Positions 10,596 to 20,774 of a DNA stretch of 64,000 nucleotides are shown one piece after another. The stretch's first letter is position 1; each line of letters begins with the position of its first letter. The stretch covers positions 434,001 through 498,000 of the forward strand of contig NZ_JAIOUB010000002.1 in NCBI RefSeq assembly GCF_019931215.1. The letters run 5' to 3'. The DNA is from Alcanivorax limicola (lineage in GTDB: Bacteria > Pseudomonadota > Gammaproteobacteria > Pseudomonadales > Alcanivoracaceae). The translations under genes were made by a program, and so were the position numbers. The notes under the pieces are model-generated. The model saw nothing but the letters and a program-made list of their open reading frames with translations, had not been told where the DNA came from and ran no database searches.

Positions 10596-11939
10596 TCAGG
10601 CAATGGCAGTCTTGCGCAAACGGGCAACATAAAAGCCATCATGCCGGCCTTCCTGTGGCAGTAACTGAGCGCCGGCGTTGACCGGCAGATCTCCGAGCGT
10701 GGCTTGCTCGAGTGTGTCTGGCCCGAGTATGTCTGGTGTGTCGTCCCGTGCATCGGCCTGGCGGGCCAGAAACGCGCTGACCTGATCCGCGTTCTCGGCC
10801 TTCAGGGTCGAACAGGTGGCGTAGACCAGCATGCCCCCGGGGCTGATCAGCGGCCATAATGCATCCAGCATCCGGGCCTGTAAACCAACCAGTGCCGGGA
10901 TGTCGTCGGCGCGGCGATGCCACTTCACATCTGGCTGGCGGCGCAGGATGCCGGTGGCGGAACAGGGCGCGTCCAGCAGAATGGCATCGAATTGCTCGCC
11001 ATCCCACCAGCTGTCTGGTGCAGCGGCATCGCCCGCGACCACGGTCGCTTCGGCGCCGAGACGTTTGAGCGTCTCCCGGACCCGCGCCAGACGGCGGGTG
11101 TCCTGGTCCAGCGCCACCAGTGTGGCCAGCGGAAAACGCTCCGCCAACTGGCCGGTCTTGCCGCCGGGCGCGGCGCAGGCATCCAGAATGCGCCCCTGCT
11201 CCGGCGCCTCGATCAGCTCTGCGGGCAACTGGGCGGCTTCGTCCTGCACCGACAGCACGCCATCCCGGAAACCCGGCAACTGCTCCACGGACACGGCCTG
11301 ATCCAGATACAGGGCAAACGGCGCCCGGGTGCCGGGCTGCGCGCTGATGTCCTGGGCCGCCAGCGCCGTGATCATACCGTCGCGATCGCCGTAGCGGCGA
11401 TTGGCACGCAGCGTCATGGGCGCTTCGGTGATGCTGGCGCGAGCGATGGCCTCGGCCTGTTCGGGCCAGTCGGCTTGCCACTGCTGCCAGAGCCAGCGCG
11501 GTAGCGAGCAGGCCAGCTCCACTGGCAGGTCGGCGGCATAGGCCACCGGGTCCACATTGCCGGCCTTGCGCAACACGGCATTGGTCAGGCCGGCGGCCCA
11601 GGGGGCTTTCAGGGTGCGGCACAAATCCGGGTAGGCATTGACCACCGCATGGGCCGGGCGGTCGGTAAACCAGCGTTCATAGATGCCGCACAGCAAGGCC
11701 AGCCGCACATCCAGGGCGCTGGCCTTGAGCGGCTTCTGCAATTGCTGGTTGAGCCAGTGCTCCAGCAAGGCGCGATGCCGGCAAACGCCGAAACACAGGT
11801 CGGCCATGAGTCCGCGCGCGCTGCCCTCCAGGGGCTGGCGATGCATCTTCAGGGCTTCACGCAAGCTGTGGCCCTGGCCGTTGGCCGGAAGGATTTCCCG
11901 GAGTGCTTTCACGGCTTGCCACCGCGGATCTGCTGTCAT
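10596..11939 (-). CDS. rsmB: 16S rRNA (cytosine-967) C5-methyltransferase RsmB
   Basis: A 447-residue protein with an N-terminal NusB-like RNA-binding domain (about 1-130) and a C-terminal SAM-dependent methyltransferase domain. The SAM-binding motif DACAAPGGKT, the Pro-Cys motif in DAPCSATGILRRQPD and the catalytic-Cys motif VYATCS are all visible; the two cysteines are those used by m5C RNA methyltransferases. It methylates C967 of 16S rRNA. The start codon overlaps the end of fmt by 4 bp (ATGA), which fits translational coupling in the def-fmt-rsmB operon. Confidence 0.96.
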   Translation of the reverse strand: MTADPRWQAVKALREILPANGQGHSLREALKMHRQPLEGSARGLMADLCFGVCRHRALLEHWLNQQLQKPLKASALDVRLALLCGIYERWFTDRPAHAVVNAYPDLCRTLKAPWAAGLTNAVLRKAGNVDPVAYAADLPVELACSLPRWLWQQWQADWPEQAEAIARASITEAPMTLRANRRYGDRDGMITALAAQDISAQPGTRAPFALYLDQAVSVEQLPGFRDGVLSVQDEAAQLPAELIEAPEQGRILDACAAPGGKTGQLAERFPLATLVALDQDTRRLARVRETLKRLGAEATVVAGDAAAPDSWWDGEQFDAILLDAPCSATGILRRQPDVKWHRRADDIPALVGLQARMLDALWPLISPGGMLVYATCSTLKAENADQVSAFLARQADARDDTPDILGPDTLEQATLGDLPVNAGAQLLPQEGRHDGFYVARLRKTAIA

Positions 11940-12898
11940 GAAGGATTGGCCTTGTCAAAATGCTGCCCCGGTTGGAACAGGTCGGGCCGGCCGCGTAACA
12001 GGTCGGCGACCGGCAGGGCTTTCTTGCCCGGTAGCTGGAGGGTGGTCAGGCGCAAGGCGCCTTCGCCGCAGGCGACATCAATGCCCGCCGGGCTGACGGC
12101 GATGACGGTGCCGGGAGAGTGTTTCGAAGAGTCTTTTAACGGCGAACTCAATGGCGCGCTGGCCCACACGCGGATCACCTGCTCGTCCATACGGCTCCAG
12201 GCCACGGGCCAGGGATTGAAGGCGCGCACCTGATCATGCAGCGCCGCTGCCGGGCGCGACCAGTCCAGCTGGCCTTCATCTTTGGTCAGCTTGTGGGCAT
12301 AGGTGACGCCAGCCTCAGGCTGCACTGTCGCCCGGGCCAGATACGCGGGCAGGTCATCCAGCACCGTCACCAGCGCCTCGGCGCCCAGGGTGGCAATGCG
12401 CTGGTACAGGCTGCCGCCAGTATCCTCGGCGGTAATCGGCGTGGCGACCTTGTGCAGCATGGGCCCGGTATCCAGGCCGACATCCATCTGCATGATGGTG
12501 ACGCCGCTTTCTGCGTCTCCGGCGGCAATGGCGCGGTGCACCGGCGCCGCACCGCGCCAGCGTGGCAGCAGCGAGCCATGTACATTGATGCAGCCATAAC
12601 GGGGCAGGTCCAGCACCGCAGCGGGAATGATCAGGCCATAGGCCACCACCACCATCACATCGGCCTCGAAGGCGCGCAGCTGATCGTGGATGGCGGGGTC
12701 TTTCAATCGTTCAGGCTGGAGCACCGGCAGCGCATGGGCTTCGGCCAGGGCTTTCACGTCGCTGGCCACCAGCTTGCGGCCCCGGCCGGCGGGACGGTCG
12801 GGCTGGGTCAGCACGGCGACCACGTCATGGCTGGAGGCCAGCAAGGCGGCCAGGCTGGTGGCGGCAAAATCAGGGGTCCCTGCAAAAATAATCCGCAT
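11936..12898 (-). CDS. fmt: Methionyl-tRNA formyltransferase
   Basis: A 320-residue protein starting [13 protein letters not shown], typical of Fmt. The catalytic formyltransferase signature is visible (HGSLLPRWRGAAP, with the Asn-His-Asp set typical of the fold), followed by a C-terminal OB-like tRNA-binding domain (about 205-315). It transfers the formyl group of 10-formyl-THF onto Met-tRNAfMet. Its ATG overlaps the TGA of def by one base (TGATG) and its end overlaps rsmB by 4 bp, so the genes form a tightly coupled operon with the deformylase that removes the formyl group later. Confidence 0.97.
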   Translation of the reverse strand: MRIIFAGTPDFAATSLAALLASSHDVVAVLTQPDRPAGRGRKLVASDVKALAEAHALPVLQPERLKDPAIHDQLRAFEADVMVVVAYGLIIPAAVLDLPRYGCINVHGSLLPRWRGAAPVHRAIAAGDAESGVTIMQMDVGLDTGPMLHKVATPITAEDTGGSLYQRIATLGAEALVTVLDDLPAYLARATVQPEAGVTYAHKLTKDEGQLDWSRPAAALHDQVRAFNPWPVAWSRMDEQVIRVWASAPLSSPLKDSSKHSPGTVIAVSPAGIDVACGEGALRLTTLQLPGKKALPVADLLRGRPDLFQPGQHFDKANPS

Positions 12899-13404
12899 CA
12901 GGCCTGCTGCCGGTGGAGCTTTTCCATCTTCTTCTTGATGCGGTCCCGCTTCAGGCGCGAGATATGGTCAACGAACAGCTTGCCGTTGAGGTGGTCCATC
13001 TCGTGTTGCAGGCAGATGGCCAGCAGGCCCTCGCATTCCATCTCGAACGGCTTGCCGTCCCGGTCCTGGGCCTTGACGCGGATGCGCTCCGGGCGCTCCA
13101 CGGTTTCATAGAAGCCGGGCACCGACAGGCAGCCTTCGTCATAGGGCTGGGTCTGGTCGGTCAGCGGCGTGATCTCCGGATTGACGAACACCATGGGCTG
13201 GTTGTGCTCTTCCGACACATCAAGCACCAGCAGGCGCTGATGTACGTTGACCTGGGACGCAGCGAGGCCGATACCGGAGGCGGCGTACATGGTTTCGATC
13301 ATGTCGTCGATCAGTTTGCGAAGCCCGTCATCCACGACCGCCACCGGTTTTGCTACCGTGCGTAATCGGGGATCAGGAAATTCCAGAATGTCCAGTACAG
13401 CCAT
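12898..13404 (-). CDS. def: Peptide deformylase
   Basis: A 168-residue metalloenzyme that removes the formyl group from nascent protein N-termini. All three conserved motifs are present: GIGLAASQV (motif 1), EGCLSVPG with the metal-binding Cys (motif 2), and QHEMDH with the two His ligands and catalytic Glu (motif 3). The start is placed at [14 protein letters not shown], the standard N-terminus, rather than three codons upstream. It is the first gene of def-fmt-rsmB, reading away from the divergent LysM gene. Confidence 0.97.
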   Translation of the reverse strand: MAVLDILEFPDPRLRTVAKPVAVVDDGLRKLIDDMIETMYAASGIGLAASQVNVHQRLLVLDVSEEHNQPMVFVNPEITPLTDQTQPYDEGCLSVPGFYETVERPERIRVKAQDRDGKPFEMECEGLLAICLQHEMDHLNGKLFVDHISRLKRDRIKKKMEKLHRQQA

Positions 13405-13441
13405 AGTGTGCATCCAACTCTTGCAGTATTACTCGAATTAC

Positions 13442-13470
13442 GGTTGCTAAATCTATGATCAGGTTGCTAA
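13442..13470. promoter_or_regulatory. Two direct GGTTGCTAA repeats between def and the LysM gene
   Basis: The nonamer GGTTGCTAA occurs at 13442-13450 and 13462-13470. The starts are 20 bp apart, about two helical turns, within the divergent promoter region. Spacing on one DNA face suggests a protein-binding site, but no known consensus is recognised. Confidence 0.3.
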
Positions 13471-13585
13471 TATCGGTTGAAATTCGTACTAGCCGTCTTA
13501 CAAACAACAGGCCAACCTGTGGGGGACGACCTCAGCATCTGCATCCGCGTGCGAGTAGTCCGATAATGATAAAAGGAATCAGGCA

Positions 13586-14653
13586 ATGATGAAATCGCTG
13601 CTGCGCGTTCTGTCCGCTGGCGTCTTGCTTGCCGTGTGTGGATCAGTCAGTGCCCAGGTGGAACTCAGGAACGGCCACCCCGAGGTCTATTACGTGAAGC
13701 CCGGGGATACCCTGTGGGACATCTCCAGCACCTTTCTGAGCAACCCGTGGCAGTGGCCAGAGCTGTGGCACGGTAACGAAGAAATCGATAATCCGCATCT
13801 TATTTATCCCGGTGACGTGATTCGCCTGCGTATGGTCGATGGCCGCCCGCAGATCCATGTCGAGCGCGCGGTGCGCATCGCCCCGGACGACGACGGCGTG
13901 GTGCGCCTCTCGCCCCAGGCCCGCGTGCTGCCCCTGGCCACTGCCATTCCGGCTATTCCGCTGGGCAACATCCAGACCTTCCTGCGTGAGGGGCTGGTGC
14001 TCAGCCGCGACGAAGTGGCGGCCTCCCCCTATGTCGTCGGCGGTGCCGACCGGCGTGTGATCTACGGCCAGGGCGATACCATTTACGCCCGCGATGTGGC
14101 CACCCAGTGGGAAAACCTGATCCAGGATTACGGCTTCTACCGCATCGGCGAGCGCTATGTGGACCCGGAAAGCAACGAAGTGCTGGGCTATGAGGCCCTG
14201 CATATCGGCAGCGGCCGCGTCTCCGCCCACGACGGCGAAATGCTGACCCTGCGCGTGCAGAGCTCCAGAGAAGAGCTGCGCGCCCAGGACCGCGTACTGC
14301 CCAGCCCCGAGCGTCGGCTGCAGTCCACCTTCTATCCCTCCGCACCGGAAACCGAAGTCGGCGCCAACATCATTCGCTTCTTCGGCCGTCTGAACAGCGT
14401 GGCCCGCAATGATGTTGTCGTGATCAACCGCGGCGCCCGCGAAGGCCTGAAAGAAGGTAATGTGCTGGATGTGTTCCAGCGCGGCGAGCGCGTTCGCGAT
14501 CAGGACCGCAATGAAATGATCCGCCTGCCAGACAGCAAGTCCGGCACCATGATCCTGTTCCGGGTCTTCGAGAAGGTCTCCTACGGCCTGATCATCGAAT
14601 CCACCGGCCCGATCTTTATGGATGACGTCGTCAAGAATCCCTCAGTGCTGTAA
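13586..14653 (+). CDS. Secreted LysM peptidoglycan-binding protein
   Basis: A 355-residue protein with a clear Sec signal peptide (MMKSLLRVLSAGVLLAVCG, cleavage near SAQ). One LysM domain lies at about 33-82 (YYVKPGDTLWDISS, followed by LIYPGDVIRL). The long C-terminal part has no motif I can name. The start is preceded by AAAAGGAA at a suitable distance. Proteins of this type sit between def and dprA in pseudomonads as well, and are presumed periplasmic cell-wall-binding factors. It is transcribed divergently from def and ends at a strong hairpin. Confidence 0.9.
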   Translation: MMKSLLRVLSAGVLLAVCGSVSAQVELRNGHPEVYYVKPGDTLWDISSTFLSNPWQWPELWHGNEEIDNPHLIYPGDVIRLRMVDGRPQIHVERAVRIAPDDDGVVRLSPQARVLPLATAIPAIPLGNIQTFLREGLVLSRDEVAASPYVVGGADRRVIYGQGDTIYARDVATQWENLIQDYGFYRIGERYVDPESNEVLGYEALHIGSGRVSAHDGEMLTLRVQSSREELRAQDRVLPSPERRLQSTFYPSAPETEVGANIIRFFGRLNSVARNDVVVINRGAREGLKEGNVLDVFQRGERVRDQDRNEMIRLPDSKSGTMILFRVFEKVSYGLIIESTGPIFMDDVVKNPSVL

Positions 14654-14671
14654 CAAGTGCTGTAGCGCTCC

Positions 14672-14697
14672 CCGGCAACGTAAGGATACGTTGCCGG
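14672..14697 (+). terminator. Hairpin after the LysM gene
   Basis: A perfect 11-bp stem (CCGGCAACGTA at 14672-14682, TACGTTGCCGG at 14687-14697) closes an AGGA loop 19 bp after the stop codon. The following T-tract is weak (CGTTTACG), so termination may be partial. Confidence 0.65.
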
Positions 14698-14741
14698 CGT
14701 TTACGCCAGATCAACGGCAATGACCAAGGAAGGTAATCGCC

Positions 14742-15911
14742 ATGGACGGACACCGCCCCGGCCTGCAGTCGCTGCAGGCGCGTCTCGTTTTATCCCTGTA
14801 TTTCGGTACCGCCGCCCCGGCACTCGGCCGCCTGTTGCGTGACAGCAAGCAATCCGTGGAGCAACTGGCCGCCGATCCGCCACGATTGCAGCGTGCCCTG
14901 CCGCCCGGATTGCGCCAGCGGCCCCTGCCCGCGCCGGCGGATGTCGCCCGCTGGGCAGCCTGGCTGCCGGCCCATGGCTGGCAACTGATCGCGCTGGGCG
15001 ACCCCGCCTACCCGCCCTTGCTTGAAACGCTATCCGACGCCCCGGGCATGCTTTACGTGCGCGGCGATGTGGCACTGCTGCAGGCGCCCCAGCTGGCGAT
15101 TGTCGGCGCGCGCAGCGCCTCCCCGGAAGGGCTGGACCAGGCGCGGGCGTTTTCCCACGCATTGGCATGCAAAGGCTTCGTGATTACCAGTGGCCTGGCA
15201 CTGGGTATCGACGCCGCCGCCCACGAAGGCGCGCTCAGTGCCGCAAAAAACGCCACTCATGCCAGCACTCAAGCCACCATCCAGGCCACCACCCTCGCCG
15301 TTATGGCCAGCGGCCCGGACCGGCTCTACCCGCCGCGTAACAAGGCCCTGGCAGAGCGCATCGTCAACGCCGGCGGCGCACTGGTCACGGAATACCCGCC
15401 CGGCACCGCGCCGTGCAAGGAGCATTTTCCGCTACGCAATCGCATTATCAGCGGCCTGTCCCTGGGGACGATTGTGGTGGAAGCTGCCCTGCGCTCGGGC
15501 TCCCTGATTACCGCCCGGCTGGCGGCTGAACAGGGCCGCGCCGTGTTCGCCATGCCCGGTTCCCTGCGCAATCCCCTCAGCCGTGGCTGCCACCGCTTGC
15601 TGCGCGACGGCGCCCACTGGCTGGAAACCCTGGACGACATACTGGCGCATTTCGATGAATTTACCGCCCTGGTGGACGGCTGCGAGGCGGAGAGCGATCC
15701 GGCACAGGGCAGGGCACAGGACGGGGCAAAAAACGCGCAACAGTCCCGGCCTGTCTCGCCCGTGCTGACCGCCATGCGCGATGGCATCAACACCCTGGAT
15801 ACCTTGCAGGCGTCCACCGGCATGCCCGTGCCGGCGCTGGCCGCCGAGCTGGCCCGGCTGGAAATCGAAGGCCGGGTGCAGCGGCTGCCGGGGGGCTACA
15901 TGTTGCGATGA
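14742..15911 (+). CDS. dprA: DNA-processing protein DprA (Smf)
   Basis: A 389-residue protein with the Rossmann-like DprA fold: GARSASPEGLDQA, then TSGLALGIDAAAHEGAL, and CKEHFPLRNRIISGLS. The C-terminus has a winged-helix-like domain (about 330-388). DprA binds incoming single-stranded DNA during transformation and loads RecA. A short low-complexity insert rich in A/T/Q (NATHASTQATIQATTL, about residues 170-185) interrupts the usual GG-T-AV loop ahead of GPDRLYPP. It may be strain variation. Position between the LysM gene and tsaC matches the conserved order in related genomes. Confidence 0.94.
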   Translation: MDGHRPGLQSLQARLVLSLYFGTAAPALGRLLRDSKQSVEQLAADPPRLQRALPPGLRQRPLPAPADVARWAAWLPAHGWQLIALGDPAYPPLLETLSDAPGMLYVRGDVALLQAPQLAIVGARSASPEGLDQARAFSHALACKGFVITSGLALGIDAAAHEGALSAAKNATHASTQATIQATTLAVMASGPDRLYPPRNKALAERIVNAGGALVTEYPPGTAPCKEHFPLRNRIISGLSLGTIVVEAALRSGSLITARLAAEQGRAVFAMPGSLRNPLSRGCHRLLRDGAHWLETLDDILAHFDEFTALVDGCEAESDPAQGRAQDGAKNAQQSRPVSPVLTAMRDGINTLDTLQASTGMPVPALAAELARLEIEGRVQRLPGGYMLR

Positions 15912-16011
15912 AGAGCGCGATGAACAGCGCGGCAAACGCGCATGCCGCTTGCCTGTACCCCGCGCTTTGGCTACCGTCCCCACCTGACTGTCCAGCACCG
16001 GAATCTGACCC

Positions 16012-16635
16012 ATGGCCACACCCGCCGGGCCCCTGCACACTGCCGCGCGCATCCTTCATGCCGGCGGCGTTATCGCCTATCCCACCGAGGCCGTGTACGG
16101 CCTGGGCTGCGACCCTGCCAATGAACAGGCGGTGCTGCGCCTGCTGGCGATCAAGCAGCGCCCCGTGGCCAAGGGGCTGATCCTGCTGGCGGCCGATACC
16201 GCCCAACTGCGCCCCTGGATCAACGTCACCGATGAGGAGCTGGCCCGCATGCAGGCAAGCTGGCCGGCTGAGGCAGAAACAGAAACCGGCACAGCACAAA
16301 AAGCCCCCGCCGATGCCGCAGCAACCACCTCGCCGCCGACCACCTGGGTCGTGCCTGTCAGTGCCCGCGTGCCCGCCTGGGTGCGCGGCGCCCACAGCAC
16401 GGTGGCGGTGCGCGTCAGCCAACATCCCCTGGCCCGCGCCCTGGCGCGCCAGGCGGGCACGCCGATCATTTCCACCAGCGCGAACCTCAGCGGCCGCCCC
16501 GCGGCGCGCAATGCGTTTCAGGTGGCGCGTCAGCTGGGGGATCAACTGGACATGATCGTGAGCGGCGAGTGCAATATTGCCCGCCGCCCATCTGTTATCA
16601 TCGACCTCGCCAGCGGCCGCCAGCTGCGCAGTTGA
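16012..16635 (+). CDS. tsaC: L-threonylcarbamoyladenylate synthase (TsaC/YrdC)
   Basis: A 207-residue YrdC-fold protein. The conserved [26 protein letters not shown] and [11 protein letters not shown] segments that bind ATP and threonine are present. It makes threonylcarbamoyl-AMP for the t6A37 modification of ANN-decoding tRNAs. A 20-25 residue low-complexity Ala/Thr/Pro insert (about residues 85-108) makes it slightly longer than typical TsaC. It lies 100 bp after dprA on the same strand. Confidence 0.93.
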   Translation: MATPAGPLHTAARILHAGGVIAYPTEAVYGLGCDPANEQAVLRLLAIKQRPVAKGLILLAADTAQLRPWINVTDEELARMQASWPAEAETETGTAQKAPADAAATTSPPTTWVVPVSARVPAWVRGAHSTVAVRVSQHPLARALARQAGTPIISTSANLSGRPAARNAFQVARQLGDQLDMIVSGECNIARRPSVIIDLASGRQLRS

Positions 16636-16650
16636 TGCATGCTTCCGCAT

Positions 16651-17647
<997 letters not shown>

Positions 17648-17648
<1 letters not shown>

Positions 17649-18481
17649 TGGCCCGCTATGCTGTCTTCGGCAACCCGATTGCCCACTCGAAATCGCCGCA
17701 GATCCACCAGGCCTTTGCGGCCCAGCGTGGCGGTGAACTGGTGTATGAGCGCATCGCTGCCCCGCTGGATGGCTTCGCTGACGCCGTGGCGGATTTCTTT
17801 GCGCAGGACGGCGCGGGCGCCAACGTCACCGTGCCCTTCAAGGAACAGGCCTTTGCCCTGTGCGCGGTGCGCACGGACCGCGCCGAACTGGCGGGCGCCG
17901 TGAATACCCTGTGGCAACAGGATGGCCAACTGCACGGCGACAACACCGACGGCGCCGGCTTGCTGGCGGACATCCGCGACAATCTCGGCTGGCCTGTGGC
18001 CGGCCGGCGCGTGCTGATTCTCGGTGCCGGTGGCGCCGTGCGCGGTGTGCTCGGCCCCCTGCTGGCGGAAGGCCCGGCCAGCCTGGTCATCGCCAACCGC
18101 ACCGCCGCCAAGGCCGAGACGCTGGCCGCACTTGCAAAAAAATCAAAAACTGCCGGCAGCACCCCCCCGCCGATTCACGGTTGCGGCTATGATCTTTTGC
18201 AGGGTGAGTTTGATCTGGTGATCAACGGCACATCCGCCGGCCTCAGCGGCGCCATGCCCGACCTGCCCGGCACGCTGCTGACAGCCGCTGGCCAGGCCTA
18301 TGACATGGTATATGGCAGCGAGCCCACCGTATTCATGCGCTGGGCCGCCGAACGCGGCGCCGCCACCGCCGACGGACTGGGCATGCTGGTAGAGCAAGCC
18401 GCCGAAGCCTTCGCCCGCTGGCACGGCTGGCGCCCCACCACCGCCCCCGTCATCACCACCCTCCGCCAAGAGCCTGCGTAG
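17648..18481 (+). CDS. aroE: Shikimate dehydrogenase (NADP+)
   Basis: A 277-residue enzyme reducing 3-dehydroshikimate to shikimate in the aromatic pathway. The substrate-binding SKSPQIHQ near the N-terminus, the catalytic Lys in [10 protein letters not shown], the nucleotide motif [10 protein letters not shown] and the NADP-selective NRTAAKAE are all present. The start is the ATG at TGATG overlapping hemF, which gives [16 protein letters not shown], the normal N-terminus. hemF and aroE are therefore translationally coupled. Confidence 0.96.
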
Positions 18482-18503
18482 GAAGGATGTGCCTGCGGTG
18501 TGC

Positions 18504-18534
18504 GTAGGGTGCGCTGAGCATGGCGAAGCGCACC
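18504..18534 (+). repeat. REP-like palindromic element, single copy
   Basis: A GTAG-headed element with an 8-bp perfect stem (GGTGCGCT at 18508-18515, AGCGCACC at 18527-18534) and an 11-base loop. The same sequence with minor changes occurs twice in inverted orientation near 44599-44710. The GTAG head plus hairpin is characteristic of REP sequences mobilised by RAYT transposases. Confidence 0.65.
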
Positions 18535-18582
18535 GCCACCCCCGAACCATCACGCTGGCACCCAGCCCAGGAGACACAAAAA

Positions 18583-19620
18583 ATGCCCGCAGCGCCTCCC
18601 CCTCCCCCCCGCTGCCGACGACCCCTTGTCGCCGTTTTCGCCCCCTTACTTGTCCCCATGCTGGCACTTTTTCTCCTCTCGGCCCCCACCCCCGCCAGCT
18701 TGCTCAACATCGCCTGGGACAATGACCTGCTCACCGGCGAAGACAAGGGCTACACCAACGGCGTGCGCATCTCCTACCTGAGCAACGTTGCCGAGCGGCA
18801 CGACACCTGCCGCCTATGCCTGCCCCGGCGCGCCCGCGACAGCTTTGGCTGGCTGCCCGGCATCGGCGATCCCGGCCGCGATCACGCCCTGAGCATGTCG
18901 CTGATTCAACTGATGGTGACCCCGGAAGACATCGAAGCCGACGCGCCGCAGTTTGATGACATCCCCTATGTCGGCCTGGCCGCCATTGAAACCACCCTGT
19001 TTTCCTGGGACCGCCAGCATCTGGTGGGCTATGGCCTGATGGTCGGCCACACCGGCCCGGACTCCGGTGCCCAGCGCAGCCAGGAGTGGGTCCACAAGGT
19101 GACTGGCAGCACAGACCCCAAAGGCTGGGACAACCAGCTGGGTCCGGACGTGGTGGGTGGCGTGCATGCGCTCTATGCCAACCGCTTCTATGCCAGCGGC
19201 GCAAATGGTCTGCAGAGTGAATTCGTGTGGTCAGCGGGCACGCGCCTGAGCAACTTTATCACCAGCGCCGAAACCGGCCTCTTCTGGCGCATGGGCCACA
19301 ACCTGCCGGGCAACTTCGTACCCCAGTACGCCGGCCTGTCCTCCACCATCGGCATGCCCGGCCTGCTGGATATTCCCGGCCGCGGCTGGTCCATCTTCGC
19401 CGGCCTGCTGGGTGAGGGCATTGCCTACAACTACATCGAAGATCGCGGCAGCGACTACGCCTTCCGCCAACGGCACTTCGTCGGCGGCCTCAGCCTCGGC
19501 GGCTCCCTCCACACCGAGGGCTTCCAGTTCGCCCTGACCCTGCGCGCCACCTCCTCACAACAGGAAACCAACAAGGACCCGATGAGCTTCGGCACCCTGT
19601 CGTTTACCTGGCGGTTGTGA
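18583..19620 (+). CDS. LpxR-like outer-membrane lipid A deacylase family protein (DUF2219)
   Basis: A 345-residue protein. The ATG at 18583 has a good site (CAGGAGACACAAAAA) just upstream. A proline-rich start is followed by a hydrophobic segment (PLVAVFAPLLVPMLALFLL) acting as signal peptide. The mature part begins with WDNDLLTGEDKGYTNGVRI, the N-terminal signature of the LpxR/DUF2219 beta-barrel family, and ends in an aromatic strand (FTWRL) typical of outer-membrane proteins. LpxR removes the 3'-acyloxyacyl chain of lipid A; whether this member does so is not shown by the sequence. A REP-like element lies between aroE and this gene. Confidence 0.8.
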   Translation: MPAAPPPPPRCRRPLVAVFAPLLVPMLALFLLSAPTPASLLNIAWDNDLLTGEDKGYTNGVRISYLSNVAERHDTCRLCLPRRARDSFGWLPGIGDPGRDHALSMSLIQLMVTPEDIEADAPQFDDIPYVGLAAIETTLFSWDRQHLVGYGLMVGHTGPDSGAQRSQEWVHKVTGSTDPKGWDNQLGPDVVGGVHALYANRFYASGANGLQSEFVWSAGTRLSNFITSAETGLFWRMGHNLPGNFVPQYAGLSSTIGMPGLLDIPGRGWSIFAGLLGEGIAYNYIEDRGSDYAFRQRHFVGGLSLGGSLHTEGFQFALTLRATSSQQETNKDPMSFGTLSFTWRL

Positions 19621-19624
19621 GGGA

Positions 19625-20227
19625 TCATGGCTCGTTCGATTCCAGATAATGGATAAGTGGACGGATATCCCGGCCATCTGCACTGCGTAGTGCGTTGATA
19701 TAGGCGCGGCGTTGCGCGTTGTCTTCTATTGCATGGGCCTTGCCGCGCGCCCACACCACTGGCGGCATTCCCATTGCATTCGAGAGAATGCCGTTAGTGG
19801 CGATGCGCGCAAGCCTGCCATTGCCGTTGGGGAAGGGATGTATTTTCACCAGCTGATGATGAAATCGGGCAGCAAATTCGATCCGGCCATAGGTGCTGTG
19901 GTCGATCCAGAAGCGTGCGTTGTCCACCAGTTCCCGGACCTGTACCGCGATGTGAGAAGGATCTATGCCGATGTTCTTTTCGGTGGTGCGATAGGTGCCC
20001 GCCCACGCCCAAACCTTGGCGAACAGTCGCCGATGAAGCTCTCGAAGGAAGTCATCCGAGAGAGTATCCAGATGCTTTCGCCTCTTCAGCCAGAGCAGCC
20101 CGGCGGATACGCCAGCCGCCTCCAGCTGATCGAGCTGCCCTCGAGTTGTCACGTTCTTTATTTTCAGGCCCTCGATTTCCGAGGGGTCCAGCGGGGTTGC
20201 CCCATAAGGGGTATCAAAATGGCTCAT
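19625..20227 (-). CDS. Fic-domain 'mobile mystery protein B'
   Basis: A 200-residue Fic/DOC-type protein. The core motif is HPFPNGNGRLAR (H130 to R141). The catalytic His and the GNGR phosphate loop are intact, but the usual Asp/Glu that holds Mg2+ is Asn (N134), so AMP-transfer activity is uncertain. It matches the family named mobile mystery protein B, always found with protein A, as here: the two genes overlap by 14 bp. The ATG at 20227 was preferred over an upstream one inside gene A because it gives MSHFDTPYGATPLDP, a typical N-terminus. It probably behaves as a toxin/antitoxin-like or regulatory module. Confidence 0.85.
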   Translation of the reverse strand: MSHFDTPYGATPLDPSEIEGLKIKNVTTRGQLDQLEAAGVSAGLLWLKRRKHLDTLSDDFLRELHRRLFAKVWAWAGTYRTTEKNIGIDPSHIAVQVRELVDNARFWIDHSTYGRIEFAARFHHQLVKIHPFPNGNGRLARIATNGILSNAMGMPPVVWARGKAHAIEDNAQRRAYINALRSADGRDIRPLIHYLESNEP

Positions 20228-20681
20228 CCTTGTCCCACAAATCCCTTGGCATGTCGCGAATGAACTCATCGGTCAATCGCTCAAGTTCCTTCTTCAGATG
20301 TATCTCATCGAGACCCTGTTGCTCCAGGCGCATATGCAGGTCGGTCTCGGCGACCAGTTGCGACGCTTTCCTGCGCGCCTGGTCGGCTATCATTGTCTCT
20401 ACAGGCGCTCTGGGCCGGAAGGCGATAACAAGATCACAGCCCATGGCATGCGCCGCCTTGCGAAGTTGCTGAACCGTAATGCGACCCTCGGCCTCCATGC
20501 TCTCCATTTGGGAGATGCGCGCCTTTTTGACCCCCAGCCGAGCGCCCAGCTGTGGCCCTGTCATGCCCAGAGCGGTGCGCAACGTATGAATCCACCCTGC
20601 TTTGGGTTGGACGATTTGCAGGCCCATGGCCTGGTTGGCCATTTCCTGTGCCTGCTCCCGAACAACCTGACGGAAAGCCAT
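20214..20681 (-). CDS. XRE-type regulator 'mobile mystery protein A'
   Basis: A 155-residue protein with a Cro/C1-type helix-turn-helix (about 45-100, TGPQLGARLGVKKARISQME) and a charged helical C-terminus. It corresponds to mobile mystery protein A, the constant partner of the Fic protein downstream. The ATG at 20681 is preceded by GAAGGG; codons further upstream would add an unlikely hydrophobic, AT-rich leader. It probably binds the inverted repeat upstream and autoregulates the pair, by analogy with toxin-antitoxin antitoxins. Confidence 0.83.
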   Translation of the reverse strand: MAFRQVVREQAQEMANQAMGLQIVQPKAGWIHTLRTALGMTGPQLGARLGVKKARISQMESMEAEGRITVQQLRKAAHAMGCDLVIAFRPRAPVETMIADQARRKASQLVAETDLHMRLEQQGLDEIHLKKELERLTDEFIRDMPRDLWDKDEPF

Positions 20682-20732
20682 GAGACGCCCTTCGTATGTA
20701 AATATATAAACTAATAAACCATAAAGTATGCA

Positions 20733-20770
20733 TATGAGCAAACTCATACAGCCTAAAGTTTATATATAAA
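20733..20770. promoter_or_regulatory. AT-rich operator region of the mobile mystery pair
   Basis: An inverted repeat TATGAG-CAAA-CTCATA lies at 20733-20748 and a 12-bp palindrome TTTATATATAAA at 20759-20770. Both sit about 50-90 bp upstream of the XRE gene, in DNA much more AT-rich than the flanks. This is a likely promoter/operator for the pair. Confidence 0.5.
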
Positions 20771-20774
20771 GATA

